Positions 48,201-58,581 of a stretch of 64,000 bases of DNA are shown one piece after another. The notes beneath the pieces were generated by a model that did no database searches, was not told where the DNA came from, and saw only the letters and a list, made by a program, of their open reading frames with translations. The stretch covers positions 62,001 to 126,000 of the forward strand of contig JAMZAV010000105.1 of NCBI GenBank assembly GCA_024449915.1. Reading direction: 5' to 3'. The first letter of the stretch is position 1; each line of letters begins with the position of its first letter. This DNA comes from Sweltsa coloradensis. Lineage: Eukaryota > Arthropoda > Insecta > Plecoptera > Chloroperlidae. The position numbers and the translations under genes are program-made.

Positions 48201-48551
48201 CCCCGGGTATGACTGCCTAACACCAGGGTTGACACGCATCAACCTGCCATGTCTGGACAGCAGCCTCCCCCACCTCGAGGTTGGGGGCTCCCCATGTCCC
48301 CCTCCCCCCTCCCCTTCCGGCCCGCCTCGCCCTACTACACCGCATCACCCCCGCCGATCATGTCCCGACGCCTCCCCGGCTCACCTGGTCCCCCCATGTC
48401 GCCGATGTTCGGGTGCCCGTCTCCGGCGCGTCTGCCCCATCAGAGGATGGCGGCGCCGTATATCCCGTGCCCCCGACCTCGCTGGCCGAGTCCCCTGCCG
48501 CCCGGGGTCCCAATGCCTCCAGGGCCGAGGCCTTATCGACTGCAGCAGCAG
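48201..48551 (+). CDS. Proline-rich exon of an unrecognised gene
   Basis: The exon is bounded by TGTTTCCAG|ACCCCG and CAGCAGCAG|GTATGT and is very GC-rich in an AT-rich region. I take the start at the ATG at 48249. From there the frame reads MSGQQPPPPRGWGLPMSPSP, continues with PYYTASPPPIMSRRLPGSPG and PPGVPMPPGPRPYRLQQQ, and reaches the donor in phase 0 after 101 codons. An earlier ATG (48209) opens only a three-codon upstream frame. The product would be disordered and proline-rich with PPxxP-like ligand motifs. Function not recognised. The next likely exon is at about 54.8 kb. An inverted-repeat element starts 28 bases after the donor. Confidence 0.65.
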
Positions 48552-48579
48552 GTATGTACACACTTTTGATAATGGATAT

Positions 48580-49228
48580 AGGGGTATTCACCCGCTAAAC
48601 TAAAAATATATATTTTATTCAGGCTAACTAGTTATGAATTCAGAAATCAACAGAAAATTTATTGGGTCCATATTGACCCGGAAAAAAATTGTTGAACTTG
48701 GTTTTTATCAAGCGAGGTCCCATCGGCAAAAATCTCCGATAAGAAATAACATGGGGACGATCTCTATGCCCCGTGACCTTGGAGGATTTTAATCCGAACA
48801 AATACTGGCCATTATTGACATACTCGTCAGCCTTTTCTGTAAATCCTCGATATATTGTTTTTTTCATTTGGGCAAGTGGTTCGGCCAAAATATGCTGTTT
48901 ACCAAGAAGGGGTGATTTTGGAATGCATATTTTTGCGTGTTTGAGTGTATTTTTGAGCACAGTTTCATGGCACGATGTAATAAAGGGCAATTTTAGATTG
49001 GTATGATGCTCTAGTTACACTCTAGTATCTATGTGAAACAAAAAAGAAGCAAGTTAAAACCGTTTTAAGAAATTTCCCAATACGCCAATTTTCGCAAATT
49101 TCATGGATTACAAAAAAATTGAAAAATTCGTGTAAAATCACAGTTACAAGGTATAATTTTTAAAATGGTCATTTGAGTGTAGTTTTATGCTATAGATTAT
49201 GTGGTAATTTTTTATGGTAATATCCCCT
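48580..49228 (+). mobile_element. Second copy of the AGGGG...CCCCT element, un-nested
   Basis: Left end AGGGGTATTCACCCGC at 48580 and right end AATATCCCCT at 49228, followed by TTAA. The terminal inverted repeat is AGGGG-TATT-ACC. The body matches 22903-23494 block by block (GGCTAACTAG, AAGAAATAACATGGGGACGA, GTGACCTTGGAGGATTT). The left flank is ATAT rather than TTAA. Length 649 bp, no coding capacity. Confidence 0.75.
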
Positions 49229-49701
49229 TTAAGTCGTTTACGCCCTTTAAGCCCAGTTCCGAGATCGACAATCTATCATCTCAGAGAAACCGTTTGAAGT
49301 GCACACAGAGTTCTGTAAATCAATTTTTAACTGTCACAATGTTCTAAACAAAGCTCGTTCAATATTGTTTATTTGATTTTCAATCTTTTATTTGTATGCT
49401 TGTAGCAAATGTTCAAACATCATAAAAACAAATATAAAATTATATAGCAGCTCCATCGCAGTTTGTTAGTGAACATTAGAAAGGAGGAGACCTTCTTTGA
49501 ATTGAAAACGCGACTTCGATGACGAAGAATTGAGGGGTCGCGATAATCACGTAATGACTGGACCATCAAGACAAAGATGATGATCTTGAAAGGAGGATCA
49601 TCACAAAATTAATAGGAGGGGGGTAGTGAAGATAATAACGATCAACATGAGTATTTGGATTCAGGCAAATCTCTCTTGTCGTTCAAGTGATGCTGGATGT
49701 T
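49229..49701. other. Putative intron, no gene seen
   Basis: Nothing recognised. Confidence 0.4.
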
Positions 49702-50897
49702 ATTATTATAATTAAATCTTTATTAGCAACAGGACTATTGTCCCACTAGTGCAATATAATAATACATTAGCTTACACTAATTATAACATAGATTAAATTG
49801 ATAGCAAAACATTACATAAAATGAGTATAAAATACAGTTAGATACATGATCAGTGCGTGTGCGTGTGCTATGTGCGTGTGCGTGTGCGTGTGCGATGCTG
49901 TGCGTGTGTGTATGTGTATGTGTTGACATAAAGTTTAGTTGTCACAGGATGTAATACAAGCGGTTTTGAATTCCCGCTTAAGTTCATGTTGTGAATGTTC
50001 ATTTCTTTTGATACTATGGAATTATAAGTACTTTGAATTCGGTTCAGGCACGAGTATTTGTGGACGTTAATTCTGCACTTAGGTATTTTGAACACCTCGT
50101 GGTTTCGAGTTTCTCTGGACGGCACACGGAAGTTAACATTACATCGGCGTCGTAATTGTTATGCACTATTTTGTACAGAAATACTAGGTCACTGATTTGT
50201 CTCCTAACTTGAAGACTCATCAAGTTCTGTACCCGGCACTGAGTTGGATTGTCGCGGTGGTATTCTGTGTTGGATTTGTAGCATAACAGTTTTATGAACC
50301 TCTGCTGTACTTTTTCTACTGTGGCTGTGTTTGTTTTGTGAGAGTCGTTGGGGTTCCAGATGACAGTGGCGTAGTCAACTTGGGGACGTACCAGCGACAC
50401 GAACATCCGACGTAGAGTTGACAGCTTGAAGTCCTTGAGGCAATTTCTTTTAATAAAACCTAGCAGTTTGTATGCTTTCGGGACTATGTTATTGACATAT
50501 TTGTTGTATGTTAGCTCACTTAAAATTGTTACACCTAGGTCTTTGATATTATTGACCCGTTCAAGGTTTGTGCCGTTCAGCTTGTATGTATATAAAACAC
50601 TTTGTTTTTTATTTGTGAAGGTTATGATGTTGCATTTAGATATGTTTAAGTTTAATTTCCACACGTCACACCAGTCCGAGAGAGAGAGAATATCAAGTTG
50701 TAGGAGATCGCAGTCTGATTCGTGTAGAATAGGCCTAAACAGTTTAACGTCGTCTGCTTATGATAGATTTGGAGTATTTGAAGCAAGCCGGGAGGTCGTT
50801 AATGTAGAGCACAAAATAGTAAAGGGCCAAGGATAGACCCCTGTGGGACGCCAGACGTCACATGTTCAGTAGATGATGTGCCTCCAACCTCACTAAA
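49702..50897 (-). mobile_element. 5'-truncated non-LTR retrotransposon (LINE), 3' part of the reverse transcriptase frame
   Basis: Read on the minus strand, the frame contains the RT motif SGVPQGSILGPLLF near 50865-50824. After frameshifts comes an ADD box at about 50762-50754 (the tyrosine/phenylalanine before it is lost in the shift), then KLNLNISKCN, NNIKDLGVTI, the thumb-like FVSLVRPQVDYATVIWNPND and a conserved tail to about 50044. This order is typical of Jockey/CR1-group LINEs. The 3' end carries a (GT/GC)n run and AATAAAGATTTAATTATAAT, a usual LINE 3' terminus. Sequence upstream of the SGVPQ motif stops at about 50897, so endonuclease and most fingers/palm are missing. At least two frameshifts make it inactive. 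Confidence 0.85.
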
Positions 50898-51324
50898 AAT
50901 TCATCATATAAAAAGTGAAGAGAAAGGAATAAATTAAGAGTAGTTCGTAGTTAGATATTTGTATTAGTTGGTCAGCATCAATACCGATTCTTAACTTTTT
51001 ATTTTTTTATTTATAACGTCTATCCAATTCAGTGCTAAAAACTGATTTACAAAGGAGGACACCTAAATAAATCTTATTACATAAATGCAGACACAACAAT
51101 GAACTAAAAGTTAGTAAAGTTTGTCATAACAATCTGCCTCCATCTGATGGAACTCAAATAGAACATCCGGAGTATCTAGGACGAGTAAAAACGATGCCAC
51201 AAGTACACTTCACTGGTCATTGCAAACTACTGATGGTCGAATTGAAGGTGGTTAAAAGAAGACACAATGATCAAAATAAAAACTGCGTGGGTACCTGGAA
51301 TTGAGTAATAATAGTAATAATAAT
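50898..51324. other. Putative intron, no gene seen
   Basis: Nothing recognised. Short TAATAA-rich runs only. Confidence 0.4.
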
Positions 51325-51575
51325 CATTTTTCGTGGGAAGCCTATACCCAGGGTGCAATTCATGCCACTCTTCAGGTGTCTAGGTATTTTGCGGATAGGA
51401 CGTTGTGAAGGGATGTCCGAGGGCTTTGACGCCCCCAATCCCTTGCTTTCTCAATAACGACTGAGGAAAACCTAGGATAAAAACTTCAGTCAGGATTGCC
51501 GGTCTCGACGGGGTTTGAAATCGGGACCGTCCGAATCAGAGTCGCGCGCTTAACGCCCGAGCCAGCACTGTCGGT
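51325..51575 (-). mobile_element. SINE, full-length copy
   Basis: On the plus strand: TTTTTCGTGGGAAGCC, CCCAGGGTGCAATTCATGCC, GGATGTCCGAGGGCTTTGAC, AACTTCAGTCAGGATTGCCG, then GACCGTCCGAATCAGAGTCG at the tRNA-derived head. It therefore lies on the minus strand, with an (AATAAT)n tail at its left. Confidence 0.9.
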
Positions 51576-52069
51576 GGAATTGAGTCTCGAGTTTCGATAG
51601 AGGTTGGCAGGTGACTATACTGTCACACTTGTAGATGTGTGCACAGACTCTTAACGGTGGAACAGGAAGAATTATGGCAGAGGAAGTGAGAGCAAAGCGA
51701 AAGGGAGGGAATATGTTCCCTCGCTGAAAGATTGACTCTGAGTACGGAGGTGGTTCCAGCCTACGCCCTCCAGTCCATCAAGATTCAAGAAGCAAATGTG
51801 GCTTGAAGAGAGCTATATTTTCAGTTTTCTTCGTATGGGTTAAAAAATATGTCAATCTCAGAATGAATTTAGATTGTAACTTAAACTTATAAAATCATCC
51901 TCCCCAATGAATTGGCCGGGAAGTGAATAGGCTGAATGCAATTTCATTCAATGCGATGAGCGCTCTACAGAGGATATTTTTATGCAATGTTTGACGTTAT
52001 TTTATTATGTCCTGAACAATAATAAGTACATTCTTTGAGATCGCCGGGTTGTCTCTTGATAAGGTGTAA
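51576..52069. other. Putative intron, no gene seen
   Basis: Nothing recognised. Confidence 0.4.
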
Positions 52070-52315
52070 CAATAATATTTTTTGTGGGAAGCCTGCCCAG
52101 GGTGCAATTCATGCCCCTCTTCAGATGTATTACTAGGTATTTTGCGGATAGGTCATCGTAAAGGGATGTCCGAGGGCTATTTAAGATGACTCAATCCCTT
52201 GTATTCACATTAACGAATGAGGAAAACCTCGGAAAAACCTTCAGTCAGGATTGCCAGTCTCGACGGGATTTGAACCCGGGACCTCCTGAATCAGAGTCGC
52301 CAACACTGTCGGTAT
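52070..52315 (-). mobile_element. SINE, full-length and well preserved
   Basis: Tail AATAATATTTTTTGTGGGAA, then GGGTGCAATTCATGCCCCTC, GATGTCCGAGGGCTATTTAA, ACCTTCAGTCAGGATTGCCA, B box region GATTTGAACCCGGGACC, and head CTGAATCAGAGTCGC. Together with the 51.3-kb copy it defines the family: a tRNA-like head, a ~170-bp body and a short AT-rich repeat tail. Confidence 0.9.
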
Positions 52316-52869
52316 GGTATAGATAGAATATGGACTGACTGTTGTTTATGCTAAACACACTCCATCCTGGCTGCCATGGCCATGTAGGTGACAATCTTTA
52401 TAGGCTAGGTCAAGGAGTAACTGCAGAAAGGTCCGAAGAAAATGTCAACCTCATTGTGAATGCTGAAGTTCTTATCACATTACACGAGAGAAATAATTCT
52501 TATAGAAGTTAACGAAAATGCGCGAAAGATCAATTTACTATTATTTATTTATTTGCAAATTCGCGTCAAAATACTGAGAAACGAAGTACTTAGAGGATGG
52601 GAATGGCTTCTGTAGAAAAGTTTATGTAATGCAGACTAGGTTACGGGACGGGCAAACGCCGTCAACGAAGTCAAAGAGAGCTCAGAACATTCACAGGACC
52701 TCCAAGAATACTTGCTAACAGAATAAGGAGTGTATACACGAGTCTTTTATATATGGAGATCGTACCGAAGACTGAAATATGAGAACGACTATCTAGAAGA
52801 ATAGCTCGGAAGTTTTTTTTTTTCGTTTTGCAACGGGGATGCTCAGCTGCTCGGGACGCATTTATTTAT
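52316..52869. other. Putative intron, no gene seen
   Basis: Nothing recognised. Confidence 0.4.
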
Positions 52870-53450
52870 ATTAGTGACGTACGGGTACCTGAAATTCCGA
52901 AAAAGGTCGGGTATTTGGAAGCTGACCCAACAGTCAAAAAAGGTACCCGATTTTCGGGTGACAAAAATATGTTTGTTGTGGGTGATGGTGGATTTGCCGG
53001 TCCAGGATTTACGTACTGTATTGGTGGAGGTGCCGGTCCAGGATTTACGTACTGTATTGGTGGAGGTGCCGGTCCAGGATTCTCGTACTGTATAAGTGGA
53101 GGTGCTGGTTCAGGATTTACGTACTGTATTGGTGGAGGTGCCGGTCCAGGATTCACGTACTGTATTGGTGGAGGTGCCGGTCCAGGATTTACGTACTGTA
53201 TTGGTGGAGGTGCCGGTCCAGACAATTTGTTTTATAGAAATATACAAAATGCCATTCAATAAATAGACATACAATAGAAAATGTTTATGTGAAAATCATA
53301 ATGCAAGATTCTGCAAAAGTAAAATTATTGTCCATTTTTACATCAATATAATAACGGCCGTCTTTTCCCTACCCGACCAGACCCGAAAAAAAATAGTTTA
53401 CCCAAGCCCGAAGCTGACCCAACTGTCAAAACCTATATCCGTATACATTC
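52870..53450 (+). mobile_element. Repeat element carrying a 36-bp CCGGTCCAG minisatellite
   Basis: Between 52985 and 53225 about seven units of 36 bp (GGTGGAGGTGCCGGTCCAGG plus ATTTACGTACTGTATT) are tandemly arranged. A 24-bp direct repeat, GAAGCTGACCCAACWGTCAA onward, brackets the array at 52918 and 53410. The flanks match the element at 34600-34985. Because 36 is a multiple of three, both strands stay open (GGGAGPGFTYCI on the plus strand), which produces false long frames. Confidence 0.8.
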
Positions 53451-53801
53451 AAAATGTAAATTAATATTTGGTTGCAAATCGAACACCTTCATGGCTGTTC
53501 GTATACTATGGCTTTGGTCATTATAGGTCTAAGTTTATTACAGTTTCGTGGTGGTGTAACGTTCGCTTGACATTTATAACTGCCCGGATCAGCTCACGGG
53601 TCATAACGCGCGTCTTGGCTCAATATACTATCGGCATTATAGGATTTAGATCTGATTTAATACTTCATGAAATGGCAGTTGTATACGTGTCAGATGTAAA
53701 ATTAGAAGATGGCAAACCACCAACAAGAGTGGCTTGCACTCCCACGCTCTCTGTTTATCTTGCGTGGGAGTTCCTTCCTCTGGAGATTGAAAGTGAGAGA
53801 G

Positions 53802-53850
<49 letters not shown>

Positions 53851-54340
53851 GACGGAAACATAGTATACTGACTCTAAATCGCTGTCAATGGACAAATTGT
53901 ATACATTTGGGGGTTTGCGAGGAAAATGTCTATTTTCCGACTCCATTATCCTGATTTACTTGGAAAATAATATGTTGAATGAGTAAAACGTTGTTAGATA
54001 AAATTTAAAAACATATGTCGTATGTTTGTGGTTGACAAACAGCCAAACCCATTGGTTAATTTCACTTGACATGCCGCACCGAGTCCTACAACGTTCTGTG
54101 ATGTCATGTCATGTCAGCTGAAGCCATGGAGTCCCAGCAATACCAGTGATGTTGTGGTCCACCTCTTCCTTTGATCCCGAACAAGATAGCATTGTTCCTG
54201 TATAAATACGTCTCGGCTTACTAATAGGCTGCCAAGTTGTGTCTATATACTCTCTCCCCTCTCGCTCTGTTCGCGCAGACACAGCTGGAAGAGTCCTCCT
54301 TATTATGTGATGTGCCCTCTATAGTTCCATGAGTTTTACA
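53451..54340. other. Putative intron, no gene seen
   Basis: (GA)n microsatellite at about 53796-53851. No exon recognised. Confidence 0.45.
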
Positions 54341-54764
54341 GACTCTTTTTAAGATCTAGAGTCTGCCTCAGGTGATGTGCTCGTGTTCTAGAGTCCTTCC
54401 ACGTGTTCTAAAGTTTCACCCAGTGTTCTAGATCCCTCCTCGTGTTCTAGAGTCTTCTCTTGTGTTCTAAAGTCTTCTCATGTTCTTGAGCCTCCCCGTG
54501 TATTCTTTAGTCCCTAGGGTACCCATGTTCTAGAATTTCACCCTGTGTTCTAGTTCCCTCCTCGTGTTCTAGAGTCTTCTCTATTTTTAGTCCCCCTAGG
54601 TACCATGTACAGATTCACCCGGTCTTCTACGATCCCTCCTCGTTCTAGAGTCTTATCTTGTGTTCTAAAGTCTTCTCATGTTCTTGAGCCTTCCCGCGTG
54701 TTCTATAGTCCCTAACCATGTTCTAGAATTTTCACCGTGTTCAGAGTTCCCTCCGTCCCGGATC
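54341..54764. repeat. Pyrimidine-rich degenerate tandem repeat (GTGTTCTAGAGTCTTCTC)
   Basis: Variants of CGTGTTCTAGAGTC and GTGTTCTAAAGTCTTCTCAT repeat at roughly 25-30 bp over 400 bp and run into the duplicated acceptor region of the following exon. Confidence 0.75.
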
Positions 54765-54913
54765 CTAGAGTCTGTCTCCGTGTTCCAGAGTCCCTCCCCA
54801 GTAATGTGCCCGTCACCCGAGTACTTCTACTCCCCCATGTTCTAGAGTCTGTCTCCGTGTTCCAGAGTCCCTCCCCAGTAATGTGCCCGTCACCCGAGTA
54901 CTTCTACTCCCCC
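54765..54913 (+). repeat. 77-bp tandem duplication at the exon's 5' edge
   Basis: CTAGAGTCTGTCTCCGTGTT through TACTTCTACTCCCCC occurs at 54765-54836 and again at 54842-54913. The step of 77 is not a multiple of three. The segment includes AG acceptor-like sites (GTTCCAG, CCCCAG) and the codons CPSPEYFYSP. In the first copy these codons run into a stop (TAG at 54843). Confidence 0.85.
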
Positions 54914-55085
54914 TACGACGTGGAGTACGTGGGCGTCCCTCTGGAGCACCCGGGTCCACATGATGACTTCTCCGACGTTGACCCTCATACTGGACTCTCT
55001 ACGGCCGACATAATTGCCAGCCAATCACAGGACTACGTCGACGAGAAGTTGGCCGAGTATCAAGCCACTATTCTACAACTGCAGG
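54853..55085 (+). CDS. Acidic/coiled-coil exon of an unrecognised gene
   Basis: The acceptor is probably within the second 77-bp copy (AG at 54866, 54878 or nearby). The frame continues CPSPEYFYSPYDVEYVGVPL, EHPGPHDDFSDVDPHTGLST and ADIIASQSQDYVDEKLAEYQ, then ATILQLQ, to a donor CAGG|GTAAGT at 55085/55086 in phase 1. The last ~30 residues have heptad-like spacing (I-I-x-x-x-x-x-x-V-x-x-x-L-x-x-Y-x-x-x-I-L-x-L) and look like the start of a coiled coil. The exon is GC-rich. It may follow the proline-rich exon at 48.2 kb, since both are plus strand and compositionally alike, but no linking evidence exists in the sequence. Protein family not recognised. The gene would continue to the right, where the next exon is not visible. 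Confidence 0.55.
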
Positions 55086-55877
55086 GTAAGTTGGCCAAAC
55101 AAACTTGCTAATTTTAATTTTATTCAGGCTTTTTGTGTGCATGCAGTGTTGGTCCACGCGACATCTCGGAATAACTTCCGGAACTATTTTCGGTCAGCAA
55201 TTTGGCGAGAATGGAAGGATTCAAAATTAAGTAATGAACACGCCTATTATATGATGTCAGAGCGAAAGCCCTGGTGCAGATATAGTCCATTAGAAGAACA
55301 TTGACCCTAGCCATAATGTATCTCATCTACAATAAACTATACTTTATTGATTAGTTAACTGGAAATCAGTTATGTGACTGAATGGTTAGACTCTAAATAC
55401 GAATTTATTTATTCATTTTATTTATTTGAGTTATTCGTTATTGATGTACCTAAAGTGAAAACAACAGCTGATCGGGATGTATTCCTAGTCGGGACACATC
55501 TTTCTCTCTTGAAAGCTTTCATGTAAGACCAAAATTAGAAAACCGGTTCCACCAGGGAAAGAACCCGGATCGCCCGCATGCCGGGCTGCTATACGCTACC
55601 AGCATATAAGCTTACATACACAGCTTACTGCATATATTTTAAAGTCTCATATTACGTTATGTTTTTGTATAATTTAATTCCTTTGCCAATCTTATGACAT
55701 ACTATACACATTATACCGAAGCTATACATAATCGTTTTAGAAATGTTATCATAGCATCCTCGAGGGACAACTTGCCCCTCTTCAGGTAACTAAATAGGCA
55801 TGTGGGATAATTCGAACGAGAACTGTCAAGGAACGTTTTCTAGCTCTCAGCACCAGAATTCGTCTATTGACTTTATA
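55086..55877. other. Putative intron with repeat relics
   Basis: A tRNA-like stretch lies on the minus strand at about 55545-55615 (GGTAGCGTATAGCAGC and GATCCGGGTTCTTTCC). A SINE tail fragment lies at 55755-55800 (ACTTGCCCCTCTTCAGGTAA). No exon recognised. Confidence 0.45.
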
Positions 55878-56054
55878 CCCTGGGCCTGAAATCAAACTAT
55901 TCAGTCTGGATTGCCAGGAATTAGGATCGATTCGAGAAATCAAATTTGAGGATAGAAAAACTAGTGTCATTTTACGAATTATTATAATCATGATATTATG
56001 GTCAGACCGATTTTATCAACAATATGATACCCTAGATTGTGTATGTAGATGTAG

Positions 56055-56280
56055 CTAACTGTAATTCGGGAGATCCCGAGTTCGAAGCACGCCATCGGCA
56101 ATCCCGACTGAAAGTTTTTTATTATTCAATCTTTAATTCGCGTTCAAGGGATTGAGTTCTTTTAAACAGCCCTTGGGCATTAGATTCACTACTACCCTAT
56201 CTCCACAATAACTAGCTATAGGCACTCAAGAAGGCAATTGACCCTGGGCAAGTTTCTACGAGATTTTTTTTTCAAATAAT
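56055..56280 (+). mobile_element. SINE inside the left duplication copy
   Basis: GATCCCGAGTTCGAAGCACG (B-box region), GGCAATCCCGACTGAAAG, GGGATTGAGTTCTTTTAAAC, GGCACTCAAGAAGGCAATTG and GGGCAAGTTTCTACGAG, in family order on the plus strand. Repeated in the right copy at about 59849-60066. Confidence 0.8.
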
Positions 56281-56789
56281 ATAGTTGCTAAATATTTAAC
56301 AGGATAATTCACAAAACGATAACTAAAATATAAAATAGCAATTTCAATCTTAATTTTCTTATTTTTTGTCCGTCAATGTTTATGTAGCACACCGTTTTAA
56401 AAACAAGTAGGTAGACAACGTACTTTAGGTTGTATTTTCGCTTTAAAATGTCTCCCAGCTCAAACCTTTAAATACATTTCCCAGTAAACCTACGACAAAC
56501 CTTTATTTCCAGGTGTTTGCCTAATTGGTGCCGTTTATGTTCTACCACTGAGTCATTATTCCCCTAGCAAGCGACGACACAGTTTGTACCTGGTCCACAG
56601 CTGGTTTCAAGCTATTTATATAGGGCCTTTATAAATATACCATATTAGTTGGCACCAATCTCGAACGGGTACTGGATATTGTTCGCGTGTTTTTATTGTA
56701 CTAGGCTAAACAACGTACAATTAATTGGTTGATAACAAAGTCTTTAATTAGTTTAAGTTCACTGGGCCTAAGAGGCTTGCCGTATATCT

Positions 56790-56930
56790 TCCACCATCTC
56801 ATGCCACTTTTATTCCTACCACTATCCTCTGTCACTTTAATTCCTCCCACGATCTCTTGCCACTTTTCTTCGTCTGGCTACCTCTTGTTTTCATCCTACC
56901 ATCTATTTTCTTTTTACTTAATCCTACCTA
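56790..56930 (+). repeat. CT-rich minisatellite, short allele
   Basis: Only about three units of the ~30-bp CCACTATCTCTTGCCACTTT-type repeat are present here. The right copy holds about four more (60588-60770), which accounts for nearly all of the 110-bp length difference between the copies. Confidence 0.8.
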
Positions 56931-57219
56931 CTGTCACTTTTCTTCCTTTTATCCCCACTTCCCCGGATATGTATGGTCTAATTTGAAGTCTAAGCATAGA
57001 GCTACATTGTGCTTCATAAAATTAAAAGTAAAACACGTTTTTGGCCTAAGATCTTGCTTAAAGATTAATTGGACTTTTTGACATATAATTTTTAAAAAAT
57101 TCTTATTTCGTTCATGTTATGTAAATTTTGATTGAAATTGCAAATGAAAAACTGCAATTCTCCACAGGCAAAGTACCTTCCCACATCGCGCCAGTAGTTC
57201 ATCTCAGTAGGGTTTAGTA

Positions 57220-57400
57220 CGAGTATTGCGGGCAGTAAACTGTTTTTCTGCATGCGCGTACGGTGGCGCGGTGACAGACAGAGGAACTACTAGGGGTCGT
57301 GTATTAGCGAAAACGTGTAATGCGGGCTGCGTAACTGCTCGTCTGCAGGCGTACCGTACGGTGGCGCGGTGACAGACTGAGGAATAACTACGTAGGGCTG
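57220..57400 (+). repeat. GTGGCGCGGTGACAGAC dispersed repeat, two units
   Basis: Two related units of about 90-100 bp, each with GCGTAC[CG]GTACGGTGGCGCGG-type text followed by TGACAGAC. Related to 18061-18250. Confidence 0.75.
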
Positions 57401-57791
57401 TAGATGTGACACAAAAGTATTTCTGTAAATGTTTACTGCTATTACACAATGTTCCTTCATACTTCATTAATAATTTTTTTCAAATACGAAGCATCACTTT
57501 TACATAATATTTCTGTCCCTTCGTCTTCTGTGCCTCACTATAAAAACAGAATGTAAAGGCGATTTTTGTTGGCATTGCTCTCCAACAAGGCTGGCACAGA
57601 ATGTTTGTTGACCCTGAAGGTTAGGGGAGCGGGGCTAGCCTCATCAATATGGGGATATTTTCATATTATCTGGTACCATCACCAAAAAATAAAAAAATAT
57701 CACAATTCTCTCAATAAACGGATCATCGCAGAAGGATACAAAAGTATAATAATTCTGTTGTCCAAGCATTGGAATCTCTGTAATTTCATAA

Positions 57792-58581
57792 GTAGGAAAA
57801 TTTTTGGATGAGCGAAGCGAAGACTTCAATTTCACTGACCCCCCAAAAAATTTAGCTCGGGTGTATTTTGTTTTGTTTTTTGTTTGTTTTTTTTTTTTGT
57901 TTGTTTTTTTGTTTGTTTGTTAACTCTCTACCAGGCAAACGGCATATCCGATCTTGATGAAAATTTGACAGGACTTTCGAAATCTCTGAACTTAGAGGTG
58001 TATTGTTTTTGGGTACAATCGAAGAAATATTTCTCATGAATATCGTACTTTTACGATTTTTTTCGATTTTTAGTGCGATATTTTCGTGACATTTGGGTTA
58101 ATTCTGACCAAACGGGTGGGGCTACAACGTTCATATTATACATGGACATTAAGGTTATGGTGATGTAGTACCTTTTGAAAGAAAAAGTTGAAAAAGTTAG
58201 CCAGAATCCATAGAAATAAAGCTTTTAATATAAGTTTTTTGATTTTTTGTGCGATATTTTCGTGCCATTTGGGCCAATTCTGCGTGGGGCTACAACGTTC
58301 ATATTATACATGGACATTAAGGTTATGGTGATGTAGTACCTTTTAAAAGAAAAAGTTTAAATAGTTAGCCAAAATCTATAGAAATAAAGCTTTTAATATA
58401 AGTTTTGTATGGAAAATAATACCGATTGACAGGTAACAAAAGAAACTTGACAACAATCAGCTACAATGCGTATTGCGTAGGCAGCAAAACAAAGAACTTG
58501 CAAAAGTAAAGATATCCCATGCAAACTAAACATTTTTAAAAGCTCATCCATCAACGCGGCGGGACTTTAGCGTTTTCCTAG
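57792..58581 (+). mobile_element. MITE-like element, TGGATGAGC/GCTCATCCA family (copy 4), TAA-flanked
   Basis: Starts GTAGGAAAATTTTTGGATGA and ends GCGTTTTCCTAG, with TAA directly outside both ends (57789-57791 and 58582-58584). The interior has two units of the ~176-bp repeat seen three times in the 27-kb copy. Length 790 bp, non-coding. TAA duplications suggest PIF/Harbinger mobilisation. Confidence 0.85.

Noticed and set aside
50426..50836. Plus-strand 136-codon frame
   Set aside because: It is antisense to the LINE reverse-transcriptase frame, which carries the recognisable motifs.
52828..53262. A 144-codon frame with a GGGAGPGFTYCI repeat that looks like a silk- or elastin-type protein
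   Set aside because: The 36-bp unit is a multiple of three, so both strands stay open. A sister element at 34.7 kb has the same flanks with only two units and no protein frame, and there are no splice borders.
53468..53954. Frames with Arg/Glu or Ser/Leu runs
   Set aside because: They are translations of the (GA)n microsatellite.
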